Shown piece after piece: positions 46,950 through 56,757 of a stretch of 64,000 nucleotides of DNA. This DNA is from Legionellaceae bacterium (GTDB lineage Bacteria; Pseudomonadota; Gammaproteobacteria; Legionellales; Legionellaceae): NCBI GenBank assembly GCA_020831865.1, contig JAFIFT010000020.1, positions 62,001 to 126,000 on the forward strand, given 5' to 3'. How positions within the stretch are numbered: the stretch's first letter is position 1; each line of letters starts with the position of its first letter. The position numbers and the translations under genes were made by a program. The notes below the pieces were generated by a model. The model was not told the origin of the DNA, ran no database searches, and was given only the letters and a program-made list of their open reading frames with translations.

Positions 46950-47579
46950 ATGTATCCTTCATCAAAAGCCCTACCTGCCCGGACGCTGTTGTCCTTGTCT
47001 TTTGCCGTAATGCTGCTGACCGTGCTCAGCTATTTCTTTCTCGACCGCCCCATTTCCCAATTTTTCTATACTTTACAATTCTATCAATCGCAACCCTGGC
47101 TCAAGGTGGTGACGTTCTTGGGGCTGAATCTTTTTGTTTTGGCTGTTTTATGTGCGGTGTTGCTGTATGTGCAGTTATTTCATTCTGACCGGCGCGTGCT
47201 CTGGCAATGTCGATTTGTCTTTTCGGTGGTTTTTTTGAGCAATGTGATCGGACTTATTTTGAAAATCACGCTGGGGCGCGCACGCCCACTGCGCTGGTTT
47301 GAGCAGGGTCAGTACGGTTTTTACGGGCCTGCATTTGAGCATGATTTTTGGTCTATGCCTTCAGGGCATACGCTTACGCTAATGGCTCTGACCTTTGCTT
47401 TTGCCTGTCTATGTTCAAAATACCGCTGGTGGTTCCTGCCCTTGGCCGTATTACTTATTTCAACCCGCATTATTTTGATGAAACATTATTTAAGTGATAT
47501 TATTTTTGCAAGTCTGATATCGTACTTGGTGGCGCATTATTTATATTATTATCGGTTTAAAAAATACTTTGTAGAATAA
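46950..47579 (+). CDS. PAP2-family membrane phosphatase
   Basis: The 209-residue protein (ATG at 46950 after CAGGA; the longer frame starts with TTG and lacks a site) has six membrane helices and all three PAP2 motifs. These are Lys105 to Arg112-Pro113 in KITLGRARP, PSGH at 137-140, and TR173 with His179 and Asp183 in RIILMKHYLSD. It should hydrolyse a lipid phosphate such as phosphatidate, undecaprenyl or lipid A pyrophosphate; which one is open. Confidence 0.9.
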   Translation: MYPSSKALPARTLLSLSFAVMLLTVLSYFFLDRPISQFFYTLQFYQSQPWLKVVTFLGLNLFVLAVLCAVLLYVQLFHSDRRVLWQCRFVFSVVFLSNVIGLILKITLGRARPLRWFEQGQYGFYGPAFEHDFWSMPSGHTLTLMALTFAFACLCSKYRWWFLPLAVLLISTRIILMKHYLSDIIFASLISYLVAHYLYYYRFKKYFVE

Positions 47580-47611
47580 CGCTCAGTTCATTCTGATTAA
47601 GGAGTACGAAC

Positions 47612-49198
47612 ATGGAAGTATTTAAAGACAAAGTGAAAGCGCTATATAGTAGTTCTGTTTTGGTTGGGGAGGATACGGAGCAGGTCCAACTGAAATCAAC
47701 GGTAGACCCTCACGAGCTTTGCGAGCAGTATCGACATTGCATTGCAGAACAGTTTTGTACCATTATTGTGCAGAAGAATGCGCAAAAAGCCTATAAAGAG
47801 CTGTCGGTCATTCTGCATCCTGATAAAATCGTTCATCATCCCGCCATCGCCTTTCTGGACGCAATACTACAAAAACATGCTCAGCAAAACTCCTTTATTT
47901 ACCTGGGGCTGCTGAAACAGCACGCCGAAGTGGTGTCAGTAATGGCCCTTGAACAGCGGTTTGATGCGTTGTATCGCCAATATGCGGAATTGGGCGGTGA
48001 GTGCGCGGACAGGCTGGCAGAACAACTGGAAAGCGAAATTGAGCTTTTGCTAGAGGAGCAGCTGGCGCACTATACGCTCACGTATAAAACGCCAGCGCAA
48101 CATCTGCTGGTTCTCAAGCTGGTACAGGCCCATTTGAATAGGGAAAAGCTGCTGGCTTCCGTTACCGGTATATGGCTGGATACTTGCCTGGCCAGCAGGG
48201 GAGGGGTATCACAGCAGATAGCGACCATTATTGATAATATCTCAAAAAAATACCAGGCACGTGAATTTTTCCCTGATCCCGATCCGCGTGATGATTTGGA
48301 GCAGTTTGTTGACAAGCTGAGAGAACATAAAAAGCGTACTACGGATATTACGACGCGGGCATTGCTGGAAAGTCTGGTTTTTTTACTAGATGGAATGAGT
48401 CAGCATCGAGCCAATTTGGATGTACTCCAGTCCAGAATGTTAACAGTACTTAGTGGTGCAACGCCGTTTTTAGCGGCGGGTATTACTTTAGGTTTATATT
48501 TGCCTGGATTGTGTTTGTTTGTCGCGACGCTGCGTATGCTGCATTACCATATTGATCATAAAATTCCTCTGGAATCAAAAACGTTTGGTTCCCGCTTGCA
48601 GGAGCATTGTCTGAGCGTGACAAAAGGCACGGAAAAGTTGGGTGCCAGCGCTATATTCTCTGTGGTTGGTCTGAACTTTCTCATTTGTAATGGCGCCTTT
48701 TATATGATCAATGCATCGTTATCAGCTATTAGTTATTGCCATTCTTTTTTCAAAGGGACGAACAATGTCTTGCCCTCCTATCAGGATTATATACAGGAAA
48801 AGCATTTCAGATTTCCATTTGTCGCCATGGTCGCTTATGATATTGAAAGTTATATTCACCAGCAGGAGCAACAATGGCTTGCGAGCTGGCAGAAGGGGAG
48901 GACGAAGGGAAAAATGATGCAACGAACGTTACAAACGATCCAGGGAATTGATCGTACCGCTCCCGATGAGTATCAAGCCTATGCTCGAGTTGCCGAACAA
49001 GTCGCCTTGCTGGCCAATAACGATTTTCTGAGCCGTAGTGGAAACCGCGCCAGGCGATTAGTTGAAATGTTGCAATTGCGTGTGGGCCAGAAACAGCCGC
49101 TCGATGTGGTAAAACTGGGAACTGAGGGAGATGTTACTGGCGATCTTAAGGATCAGGCTTTGATCGTTAAGGAGCCATTAGGCGCGCTCAGTTATTAA
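47612..49198 (+). CDS. Membrane protein with J-domain-like segment, unknown function (effector candidate)
   Basis: A 528-residue protein I do not recognise as a whole. Residues 56-85 contain a J-domain-like helix II and loop, KAYKELSVILHPDKI, with the HPD tripeptide at 69-71 needed to stimulate Hsp70, and a following helix AIAFLDAILQKHAQ. The centre is helical. Two hydrophobic regions, about 280-305 and 345-372, are long enough to enter a membrane, and the last 130 residues are charged. A GGAG site precedes the ATG. It stands alone 32 bases after the PAP2 gene. A Hsp70-recruiting effector is a speculative but testable reading. Confidence 0.75.
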   Translation: MEVFKDKVKALYSSSVLVGEDTEQVQLKSTVDPHELCEQYRHCIAEQFCTIIVQKNAQKAYKELSVILHPDKIVHHPAIAFLDAILQKHAQQNSFIYLGLLKQHAEVVSVMALEQRFDALYRQYAELGGECADRLAEQLESEIELLLEEQLAHYTLTYKTPAQHLLVLKLVQAHLNREKLLASVTGIWLDTCLASRGGVSQQIATIIDNISKKYQAREFFPDPDPRDDLEQFVDKLREHKKRTTDITTRALLESLVFLLDGMSQHRANLDVLQSRMLTVLSGATPFLAAGITLGLYLPGLCLFVATLRMLHYHIDHKIPLESKTFGSRLQEHCLSVTKGTEKLGASAIFSVVGLNFLICNGAFYMINASLSAISYCHSFFKGTNNVLPSYQDYIQEKHFRFPFVAMVAYDIESYIHQQEQQWLASWQKGRTKGKMMQRTLQTIQGIDRTAPDEYQAYARVAEQVALLANNDFLSRSGNRARRLVEMLQLRVGQKQPLDVVKLGTEGDVTGDLKDQALIVKEPLGALSY

Positions 49199-49347
49199 TA
49201 TTATGCTATATTTCCTGAACTTGCCCTTTGCTGATGTTGGTTGAGCCCCTGCGTATCCCCGCTGCATTGTATTGCACAGAGTCCGCAAAAGCTCACCGGC
49301 ACCGGCAAAGAGTGATTCAGCAAAATATAGGTTGCCAATGAGGATAT

Positions 49348-50097
49348 ATGAAAATATTAGTTGCAATTAAGCGGGTCATTGATCCTTACGTCAAAATAAG
49401 GATTAAACCAGACCAAACTGCGGTGGAGACTCAGAACGTTAAAATGTCAATGAATCCCTTTGATGAGATTGCCGTTGAGGAAGCCATCCGCTGGAAAGAG
49501 CAAGGCTTATGTGAAGAAGTCGTACTGTTGAGCATTGGTCCTGCCATGGTTCAGGAGACTTTGCGTCACGGTTTGGCTTTGGGAGCTTGCCGGGCTATTT
49601 TTGTTGAAACCGAGCAAAGGCTGGATAGTCTGGATGTTGCCAAAATTATAAAAAAAATCACAGAGCGGGAAAATCCTGACTGCGTGATGTTGGGCAAACA
49701 AGCCATTGATGGAGATAATAATCAGACCGCACAAATGCTGGCTGCACTTTTAGACTGGCCACAAGCAACGAATGTCTCTGAGATGCGTCTGGAGGGGGAT
49801 AAGATGCAGGCGGTGCGTGAAATCGATGGGGGGCTTGAAACGTTACTGCTGACGATGCCTTGCGTTATTTCAACAGACTTACGCTTGAATGAACCGCGTT
49901 ACGCCAGTTTGCCCAATATTATGAAGGCCAAACGTAAACCTTTGGACTGTCTTTGTCTTGATGACTTGTCACTATCCATCAAAGAACACACACGGGTACT
50001 TTCGGTCAAAGCGCCAGAGCCACGCTCAGGCGGGGAAATTTTATCCTCGGTGGAAGAGTTGGTGCGCAAGCTGGCCAATGACGATAAAGTGATATAA
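49348..50097 (+). CDS. etfB: Electron transfer flavoprotein beta subunit
   Basis: EtfB pairs with EtfA to collect electrons from acyl-CoA and related dehydrogenases. The 249 residues begin MKILVAIKRVIDPYVKIRIK and contain the AMP-binding GKQAIDGDNNQTAQMLA motif and LRLNEPRYASLPNIMKAKRKP. AGGA precedes the ATG. etfA follows after 11 bases, and ald after a further 5, so the three probably share a transcript. Confidence 0.95.
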   Translation: MKILVAIKRVIDPYVKIRIKPDQTAVETQNVKMSMNPFDEIAVEEAIRWKEQGLCEEVVLLSIGPAMVQETLRHGLALGACRAIFVETEQRLDSLDVAKIIKKITERENPDCVMLGKQAIDGDNNQTAQMLAALLDWPQATNVSEMRLEGDKMQAVREIDGGLETLLLTMPCVISTDLRLNEPRYASLPNIMKAKRKPLDCLCLDDLSLSIKEHTRVLSVKAPEPRSGGEILSSVEELVRKLANDDKVI

Positions 50098-50108
50098 GGG
50101 GATAACGC

Positions 50109-51050
50109 ATGAGTACTTTGGTAATTATTGAGCATGACAATCAAAAACCATCCCCGGCAAATGCTGCTGTGCTGGCGGCCGCTGGCGATTTTGCCTGTGC
50201 TGCGATCGCGGTGGTGCTGGGTAGTGATTGCCAGTCTGTAGCGGAAGAAGTTGCCCAACTGGAGGGCGTAGAGTCCGTATGGCTGATTGACTCGCCGGTT
50301 TTTGCACATACGCTGGCAGAACCCGTTGCACAAGTATTAGCCCCCCTGGCGGCGGAATTTCAGTATATTCTGGCCCCGGCATCTACTTTTGGCAAAAATT
50401 GTCTCCCACGGTTAGCTGCGTTATTGGATCGTATTCAAATTTCGGATGTGACCAAAATCGTGGATAAAAAAACAGTGGAGCATCCGATCTATGCGGGTAA
50501 TGCTATAGAGCAGCTTGCTATTTTAGATGATAAGGTGTGTATGAGTATCCGTACAACGGCTTTTACCCCGGTATCTGCTGCACAAAGCATGGCGCCCATT
50601 AAAGTGTTGCCGTCGCAGGTTGTATGGGATAAAACAACCTTTGTTAACATTACAAAAACGCCTTCTGAACGACCTGAACTGACGAATGCCACGTGTATTG
50701 TGGCTGGTGGACGTGCGTTGCAAAGTGCAGAGAAATTTCGTTTGATAGAAGAGTTGGCGGATGCGTTGGGCGGAGCCGTTGGGGCCTCACGGGCTGCTGT
50801 GGATGCAGGATTTGCACCCAATGATTACCAGGTCGGTCAAACCGGTAAAATTGTGGCGCCCACATTGTACATTGCGGTTGGAATTTCGGGGGCCATTCAA
50901 CATCTGGCTGGTATGAAGGACTCCAGACTGATTGTGGCTATCAACAAAGATCCCGATGCCCCTATATTCCAGGTTGCCAATTATGGCTTGGTCGGAGACT
51001 TGTTTGAGATTGTTCCCCAATTGATTACACTAATAAAAGAAAGAGGATAA
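50109..51050 (+). CDS. etfA: Electron transfer flavoprotein alpha subunit
   Basis: The 313-residue FAD-binding subunit shows SRAAVDAGFAPNDYQVGQTG, VAPTLYIAVGISGAIQHLAG and NKDPDAPIFQVANYG near the C-terminus, all signature segments of EtfA. It delivers electrons to ETF-QO encoded at 37303-38934. Normal length and intact. Confidence 0.96.
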   Translation: MSTLVIIEHDNQKPSPANAAVLAAAGDFACAAIAVVLGSDCQSVAEEVAQLEGVESVWLIDSPVFAHTLAEPVAQVLAPLAAEFQYILAPASTFGKNCLPRLAALLDRIQISDVTKIVDKKTVEHPIYAGNAIEQLAILDDKVCMSIRTTAFTPVSAAQSMAPIKVLPSQVVWDKTTFVNITKTPSERPELTNATCIVAGGRALQSAEKFRLIEELADALGGAVGASRAAVDAGFAPNDYQVGQTGKIVAPTLYIAVGISGAIQHLAGMKDSRLIVAINKDPDAPIFQVANYGLVGDLFEIVPQLITLIKERG

Positions 51051-51055
51051 TAATT

Positions 51056-52174
51056 ATGTTAGTTGGTGTTCCCAAAGAAATTAAAATGCAGGAAAACCGA
51101 GTTGGTTTGGTACCTGCCAGTGTGCGTGAAATTATCCGGGCTGGAAAAAGCGTCATAGTTGAACATAATGCGGGTATGGGAATTGGTATTAGTGATGATG
51201 ACTATCGTAATGCCGGTGCCACTGTGGTGGATACGGCAGAAGAAGTATTCGAGCAGGCTGATTTAATTATTAAAGTGAAGGAGCCACAAGCGGTTGAGTG
51301 TAAAAGATTGCGTGAAGGTCAAACGATATTTACGTATTTGCATTTGGCTCCTGATCCGGAGCAAACCCGTTTATTGAAAGAATCAGGCGCTACAGCGATC
51401 GCCTATGAGACGGTGACGCAGAATGACGGCGGATTGCCTCTGTTGACGCCTATGTCGCAGGTTGCTGGCAGAATGTCCATCCAGGCGGGTGCGCATTGCC
51501 TGGAAATGGCGCAGGGTGGCAGCGGCGTATTGTTGGGCGGCGTGCCAGGCGTTGCACCAGCCAATGTCGTGGTGATTGGTGGCGGCGTGGTTGGAACAAA
51601 TGCGGTTCGAATGGCGATGGGGATGGAAGCCCATGTTACCGTTCTGGAAAAGTCACTGTCTCGTCTGCGTGAGCTCGATTTTCAGTTCGGCTCCAAATTA
51701 AATACGATATATGCAACGGTGGAATCCCTGGAAAAATACGTGGCGGATGCGGATTTGGTGATTGGCGCTGTATTGGTACCAGGTGCTGCCGCCCCCAAGC
51801 TGGTAACACGCAATATGCTTAAGGCGATGCGACCGGGTTCTGTCGTGGTTGACGTTGCGATTGACCAGGGTGGCTGCTTTGAAACCTCAAAACCAACCAC
51901 GCATCACGAGCCTACCTATGTCGTGGAGGATATTGTGCATTACTGTGTGGCTAATATGCCGGGTGCGGTACCACGGACCTCAACCTTTGCTCTGAACAAT
52001 GCCACCTTACCTTTTATCATGCAGTTGGTTAGTAAGGGTATTAAGATGGCTTTATTAAGTGATGGTCATTTGTTGAATGGCTTAAATGTGCACCAAGGAT
52101 GCATTACCTATGAGGCGGTTGCGCGTGATCTGGGTTACGATTATGTCACCCCAACGGATGCGCTGATGCACTGA
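51056..52174 (+). CDS. ald: Alanine dehydrogenase
   Basis: The 372-residue enzyme oxidatively deaminates L-alanine to pyruvate with NAD. Visible are [20 protein letters not shown] at the start, [18 protein letters not shown] (with the active-site His), [12 protein letters not shown], the Rossmann [16 protein letters not shown], and [21 protein letters not shown]. It lies five bases after etfA. Together with glutamate dehydrogenase it supports growth on amino acids. Confidence 0.96.
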   Translation: MLVGVPKEIKMQENRVGLVPASVREIIRAGKSVIVEHNAGMGIGISDDDYRNAGATVVDTAEEVFEQADLIIKVKEPQAVECKRLREGQTIFTYLHLAPDPEQTRLLKESGATAIAYETVTQNDGGLPLLTPMSQVAGRMSIQAGAHCLEMAQGGSGVLLGGVPGVAPANVVVIGGGVVGTNAVRMAMGMEAHVTVLEKSLSRLRELDFQFGSKLNTIYATVESLEKYVADADLVIGAVLVPGAAAPKLVTRNMLKAMRPGSVVVDVAIDQGGCFETSKPTTHHEPTYVVEDIVHYCVANMPGAVPRTSTFALNNATLPFIMQLVSKGIKMALLSDGHLLNGLNVHQGCITYEAVARDLGYDYVTPTDALMH

Positions 52175-52214
52175 TTTTTTCTATGTTGGGATAAACACAG
52201 CATAGCGCATGTCT

Positions 52215-52256
52215 TGTTCAACCGCAGCTCTGCGAAAGCAGAGGAGTGGTTGAACA
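52215..52256. other. Two-tier hairpin with GAAA tetraloop after ald
   Basis: TGTTCAACC (52215-52223) and GGTTGAACA (52248-52256) form a perfect 9-bp stem enclosing CTCTGC-GAAA-GCAGAG (52228-52243), a 6-bp stem with a GNRA loop. The internal loop is GCAG/GAGT. No T-run follows on either strand. It lies between convergent ald and the sensor kinase gene. It could be an end-stabilising element, a bidirectional Rho-dependent end or part of a small RNA. Confidence 0.55.
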
Positions 52257-52346
52257 GGAATAAACGAACGTTCATAACATCCTCTCATACAGCCGCAGCA
52301 TTCACGTCATGGTAAAATCAGTGCAAAAAAAGCAACAAGCAACACT

Positions 52347-53798
52347 CTAATCGAGTGGTAACGGCTTGTCAGTCTTTTGCGAAGGCTGGAGCTTGTCAAG
52401 CACAGGAAAAATAGCTCTGACCACCAGACCACTCCCTTTTTCTGGCTTGTCGAGTTCAATTTCGCCATTATGTAAATCGCATATCTGACGGACTATGGCC
52501 AGTCCCAGTCCACTGCCAGGGCTTTTGTTACCCAAGACACGGAAAAATCGTTCAAAGACGCGTTCTTTTAATTCATGCGGAATACCCGGTCCATTATCTT
52601 GCACTTCAAAAATGAGCGATGGCGCCCTCTCATAAACACGGACTAAGACTTTGCCGCTATCTTTACTATAGCGAATAGCATTATCCACCAAATTACGAAT
52701 TAAAATGCCCATGGCTGTTGCATTTCCCTGCATGGGGGGGAGGTGTGGGGCAGTTTCAAATTCAATTTCAACATTGCTTTCAACGGCTTGTGGCACCAGC
52801 TGGGCAATGACATCTCGAGAAAGTTTTGCCAAATCAAATTGATCTTTGTCCGGCATATCAACGGATTCAGAGACCAGTCGGCTCATGGTCAAGAGTTGTT
52901 GCACGGTATGCGTGCTACGGTTAACACTGGCAATGAGCTTGTGCAGGGCCTTGTCTTTATCGGCGATGTTATCACTATTCAGGGCCACTTGGGCTTGTGC
53001 TTTCAACGCAGCAAGCGGTGTTTTCAGCTCATGTGCTGCATCGGCGGCAAAACGTTTCTCGCGCTCAAAGCCTTCCTGCAAACGGTAAAACAGTTGATTT
53101 AATTCGTCTATCACCGGCTTGATTTCCTCTGGAACCGCTTCCAGGTTGACCGGCTCCAGATGCGTGGGCGCACGGTCGGCGACTTCTTGTGCCACTCGGT
53201 CAAGGCTGTCTAACCCACGGCCAATAATGATCCAGATGAGTAAGCCCGACAAGGGAAAGGTGAGTAACATAATGTATAAATCATCTTGTGCAATACGATG
53301 CCCCAGCTCATTGCGAGTGTCATAGCGCTCTGCTAAAACAGTACGAATGGCGGCATTTTTATTATAGGCTGTAAATACCCTCCAACGTTGTTGATTGACC
53401 GTTTTATCACTAAAGCCATCCATATCGGCTGTCAGGGGAAGGCTGGGAGCCGTTGGTGAGTGGAGTAGGAGCTTGCCGTCATCTGTCCATACTTGAAAGT
53501 TAAATTTTCCAACCAGATTGGGGGTGGGTTCCTCGGTGAGATAGCGTTTTTGGTAGTAGCCTTGGATTTCATTGGGAATTTGTTCCAGCGCCTGCTGAAT
53601 TTGATGTAATGGCCTTTGATGCAGATCATCACCCAGCAAGGCTTGATAAGATAAGGCCGATATCGCCATCAGGCTATCCAGATGCTCCTGGATATCTTTT
53701 TGATCGAGATAATAGTTCCCAATAGCCGTCAAAGTTGTGGTAATGGTAATGGCCAGCAACAGATTAATCAGCAGAAATTTACGTATGGATGATTTCAC
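52347..53798 (-). CDS. pmrB: Sensor histidine kinase of the PmrB/QseC type
   Basis: The 483-residue kinase has a membrane segment at about 8-26, a periplasmic sensor of ~145 residues, a second membrane segment near 173-193, HisKA with phospho-His256 in AADAAHELKTPLAAL, and a HATPase domain with NLVDNAIRYS (N-box), DNGPGIP (G1) and GSGLGLAI (G2). It follows the response regulator gene by six bases. In Legionella and Coxiella the homologous PmrAB pair controls Dot/Icm genes and effectors; identity here is by family and likely context rather than proof. Confidence 0.85.
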   Translation of the reverse strand: MKSSIRKFLLINLLLAITITTTLTAIGNYYLDQKDIQEHLDSLMAISALSYQALLGDDLHQRPLHQIQQALEQIPNEIQGYYQKRYLTEEPTPNLVGKFNFQVWTDDGKLLLHSPTAPSLPLTADMDGFSDKTVNQQRWRVFTAYNKNAAIRTVLAERYDTRNELGHRIAQDDLYIMLLTFPLSGLLIWIIIGRGLDSLDRVAQEVADRAPTHLEPVNLEAVPEEIKPVIDELNQLFYRLQEGFEREKRFAADAAHELKTPLAALKAQAQVALNSDNIADKDKALHKLIASVNRSTHTVQQLLTMSRLVSESVDMPDKDQFDLAKLSRDVIAQLVPQAVESNVEIEFETAPHLPPMQGNATAMGILIRNLVDNAIRYSKDSGKVLVRVYERAPSLIFEVQDNGPGIPHELKERVFERFFRVLGNKSPGSGLGLAIVRQICDLHNGEIELDKPEKGSGLVVRAIFPVLDKLQPSQKTDKPLPLD

Positions 53799-53804
53799 AG
53801 ATAC

Positions 53805-54470
53805 TTAACCTTCGGCCTTTTCTACAATATATCCGACCCCGCGTATCGTGCGAATGAAATTGGCATCCAGTTTTTTGCGCAGATTATGAATATGGACTTC
53901 CAGTGCGTTAGAGTCCACATCCTCATCCCAACCGTAAACACTTTGCATCAATTGTTCACGGGACAAGACGTGCCCTTGATTTTCAAGGAGTTTATATAAC
54001 AGGGAATATTCTCTGCGCGGCAGATTGATGAGTTCATTATCCACAAAAACCGCATGTGCCGCTGGATCAAGGGTTAAGTTTCGATAATGCAATAGCGCAT
54101 CCGCTCTTCCTTGTGAGCGGCGGGTAAGCGCACGCACTCGCGCACTTAATTCGTTCATATCAAAGGGTTTAGCCAGATAATCATCGGCTCCACTGTCAAG
54201 ACCTTTGATGCGATCTTCCACGGAATCGCGCGCGGTGAGAATGATAACCGGCGTACCATTACCATCCTGGCGTACACTTTGCAGAAATCCTAAACCTGAC
54301 AGGCGAGGTAAACCCAAATCCAGAATAATACATTCGAAGGACTCGTGTTTAACCGCCGCACGTGCTGCTTCACCATCTTTTAACCAATCGACAACATAGC
54401 CAAATTGTGTCAACCCTGCCTTGACAGCGTCCCCTAATAATTCATCGTCTTCAACCAGTAACAGGCGCAT
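53805..54470 (-). CDS. pmrA: OmpR-family response regulator of the PmrA/QseB type
   Basis: Start ATG at 54468-54470 (GGAG seven bases before) gives MRLLLVEDDELLGDAV and 221 residues. Receiver residues are Asp8/Asp9 region EDD, phospho-Asp51 in ILDLGLP and Lys101 in LAKPF. The winged helix shows LPRREYSLLYKLLENQG and EVHIHNLRKK. Such regulators respond to acidic pH or metal in the PmrA branch. Upstream of it is yciB; downstream its kinase. The PmrA name is a best guess; QseB-like is the alternative. Confidence 0.85.
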   Translation of the reverse strand: MRLLLVEDDELLGDAVKAGLTQFGYVVDWLKDGEAARAAVKHESFECIILDLGLPRLSGLGFLQSVRQDGNGTPVIILTARDSVEDRIKGLDSGADDYLAKPFDMNELSARVRALTRRSQGRADALLHYRNLTLDPAAHAVFVDNELINLPRREYSLLYKLLENQGHVLSREQLMQSVYGWDEDVDSNALEVHIHNLRKKLDANFIRTIRGVGYIVEKAEG

Positions 54471-54528
54471 TATAATCTCCATTTATTCATGTATCAGCCG
54501 GGAGGGTTTGTCTGTCAGAACGTTTGTG

Positions 54529-55077
54529 TCAGGACTCCTGGCGCATTACCTTCTCATCAATGTGTCGGGTAAGATATAGCGCCTGTAATAACACGAAAAC
54601 CAGGGTCAAGCCTAAACCACCAAAGAGTTTAAAGTTCACCCAGGTATCGGTCGAATAGTTAAAGGCGACATATAGGTTCAAAAAGCCCATCAAAACGAAG
54701 AAGATGGCCCAGGCATGATTGAGACGGTGCCAGATTTTACGAGGCAAAATGATGTTGCCGGCCATCATTTTTTGAATCAGTGGCTGCTGACCAACCAGCA
54801 TCGACCCCCAAAACACCAGACTGCTTATCCAGTACACGCCGGTTGGTTTCCATTTGATAAAGACAGGGTCATGAAAAATAAGGGTGGCGCCACCCAGAAG
54901 GCTAATGACGGCCAGACTAAAAAGATGTATTTTTTCAACGCGATGATAGCGCAGTCGGTAAAATAAGACTTGAATCAAAGAAGCAATAATGGCAATAGCG
55001 GTGGCTATATAAATACCAAATAATTTATAGCCAATAAAAAAAAGAACGATGGGTAAAAAATCAGTTAATAGCTTCAT
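54529..55077 (-). CDS. yciB: Inner-membrane septation protein A (YciB)
   Basis: YciB is a small inner-membrane protein associated with cell-envelope synthesis and septation. The 182 residues have about five helices and the family pattern [20 protein letters not shown], with [20 protein letters not shown] and [19 protein letters not shown]. Family members are 170-200 residues. It lies 58 bases upstream of the response-regulator gene and may share its transcript. Confidence 0.9.
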   Translation of the reverse strand: MKLLTDFLPIVLFFIGYKLFGIYIATAIAIIASLIQVLFYRLRYHRVEKIHLFSLAVISLLGGATLIFHDPVFIKWKPTGVYWISSLVFWGSMLVGQQPLIQKMMAGNIILPRKIWHRLNHAWAIFFVLMGFLNLYVAFNYSTDTWVNFKLFGGLGLTLVFVLLQALYLTRHIDEKVMRQES

Positions 55078-55258
55078 GTGGTTATCCTGTCAGTTATACT
55101 TTAGTAGTTCTCTCTTTTCTACGCTTGCGCCTTACTATTTTCGCTAAAGGAGAGCGGTATTTTGGGCATGCTCTTCTCGTGGTGGAACGGAATCTTGTTT
55201 TCCGTATAGTATAACATAATCAGGCAAGGGTCTAAAAATCAGAGCCATCGCTATTTGC

Positions 55259-56755
55259 CTAAACCTGCTGTGACGTCACCCGCAAAATTTCTGCAAGAGA
55301 GGTATCTCCGGCCAGCACACGTCTGATCCCATCTTCGCGGATAGAAGGGACGTTTGGACGAATATGAGCCTCCAGACTTTGGCTGCTTTCATTGCGGTGA
55401 ATCATACCACGCAGGGTTTCATCCATGGGGATTAATTCGTAGATGCCTGTACGACCGCGATACCCTAACTGATTGCATTGCTCACATCCTTCTGCTTGTG
55501 CCACTTTGCTCGTATCTGTTTCTGCGCTAATCTGCATTAATTGTTGTTCTTCCGCATTTAAGATATGCGGTTTTTTGCAATGAGGACAAAGCTTTCGTAC
55601 CAGACGTTGGGCAATCAGTCCCACCAGACTGGAGGATAAAAGGAAGGACTCTACTCCCATGTCAAGCAGGCGTGCAATAGCGCCGAGGGCAGTATTTGTA
55701 TGCAGAGTAGAGAGAACCAGATGACCGGTGAGGCTTGCCTGCACCGCGATATCCGCAGTCTCCAAATCTCTGATTTCACCTATCATCACTACATCCGGAT
55801 CTTGCCGCAGTATCGCGCGCAAACCTTTGGCAAAGGTCATATTCACCTTCGTATTAACCTGTGACTGGCCAATCCCCGGCAGATCATATTCAATCGGATC
55901 TTCAATGGTAAGAATATTACGTGTTACTTGATTCAGCTCTGTGAGCATGGCATAGAGCGAGGTGGTTTTTCCTGACCCTGTCGGGCCAGTTACCAGGATG
56001 ATCCCGTGTGGCTCCGCTATAAGTTTGCGCATGGACAGCAGGGTATCGGTAGGCATTCCCAATAACGCCAAATCGAGCTGGGCTGCCTGTTTATCCAAAA
56101 TTCGCATCACGATGCGTTCCCCATGGTTAGAGGGGAGGGTGGATACGCGCACATCAATGCTGTGGCCGCCTATTCGCAAATTAATACGTCCATCCTGAGG
56201 TATCCGTTTCTCGGCGATATCCAGTTTTGCCATGACTTTAACACGGGAAATCACTAACGGAGCAATGGTTCTTTGAATTTCAAGTACCTCATGCAATACG
56301 CCATCCACCCGATTGCGGACGATCACCCGATTTTCATAGGTTTCAATATGAATATCCGAGGCTTTTTGTTTAATGGCTTGGGTAAACAGCGCATTGATCA
56401 AACGGATAATCGGCGCGTCATCCTGATTATCCAGCAAATCTTCGCTGTTGGGCAGTTGGTTGGCCAGCACATCCAGATCCATCTCTTCTGTCATGCCTTC
56501 AGTCACATCGAGAATAGCGGATTGAGACTGATAGCATTGGGCAAGGGCATTTTGAAACTCCTGTTCATTGACTTGCCTGCTGCGTACCGGTTGTTGCACA
56601 TAGCGGAGGATTTCCGCAACCACCAAAGCAGGTGGTTTGAAAACATAGATCAGATCGTAGGCGCTCTCCTCCTCTTGGGAAGGTATAATAATCACCTGAT
56701 GTTTTTTTGCAAAACTGTAAGGCAGTTTGCAGAGTTCGGTTGTTTGGGCGCACAT
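55259..56755 (-). CDS. gspE: Type II secretion ATPase GspE
   Basis: GspE powers type II secretion from the cytoplasmic side. The 498-residue protein has Walker A GPTGSGKT at 257-264, the Asp box (TIEDPIEYDLPGIGQ), HTNTALGAIARLLDMG, and the zinc-binding CxxC pairs in KLCPHCKKPH and GCEQCNQLGYRG. It begins two bases after gspD. The other gsp genes (C, F-M) are not within the window, matching Legionella, where lspDE stand apart from lspFGHIJK. Confidence 0.94.
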   Translation of the reverse strand: MCAQTTELCKLPYSFAKKHQVIIIPSQEEESAYDLIYVFKPPALVVAEILRYVQQPVRSRQVNEQEFQNALAQCYQSQSAILDVTEGMTEEMDLDVLANQLPNSEDLLDNQDDAPIIRLINALFTQAIKQKASDIHIETYENRVIVRNRVDGVLHEVLEIQRTIAPLVISRVKVMAKLDIAEKRIPQDGRINLRIGGHSIDVRVSTLPSNHGERIVMRILDKQAAQLDLALLGMPTDTLLSMRKLIAEPHGIILVTGPTGSGKTTSLYAMLTELNQVTRNILTIEDPIEYDLPGIGQSQVNTKVNMTFAKGLRAILRQDPDVVMIGEIRDLETADIAVQASLTGHLVLSTLHTNTALGAIARLLDMGVESFLLSSSLVGLIAQRLVRKLCPHCKKPHILNAEEQQLMQISAETDTSKVAQAEGCEQCNQLGYRGRTGIYELIPMDETLRGMIHRNESSQSLEAHIRPNVPSIREDGIRRVLAGDTSLAEILRVTSQQV

Positions 56756-56757
56756 CG

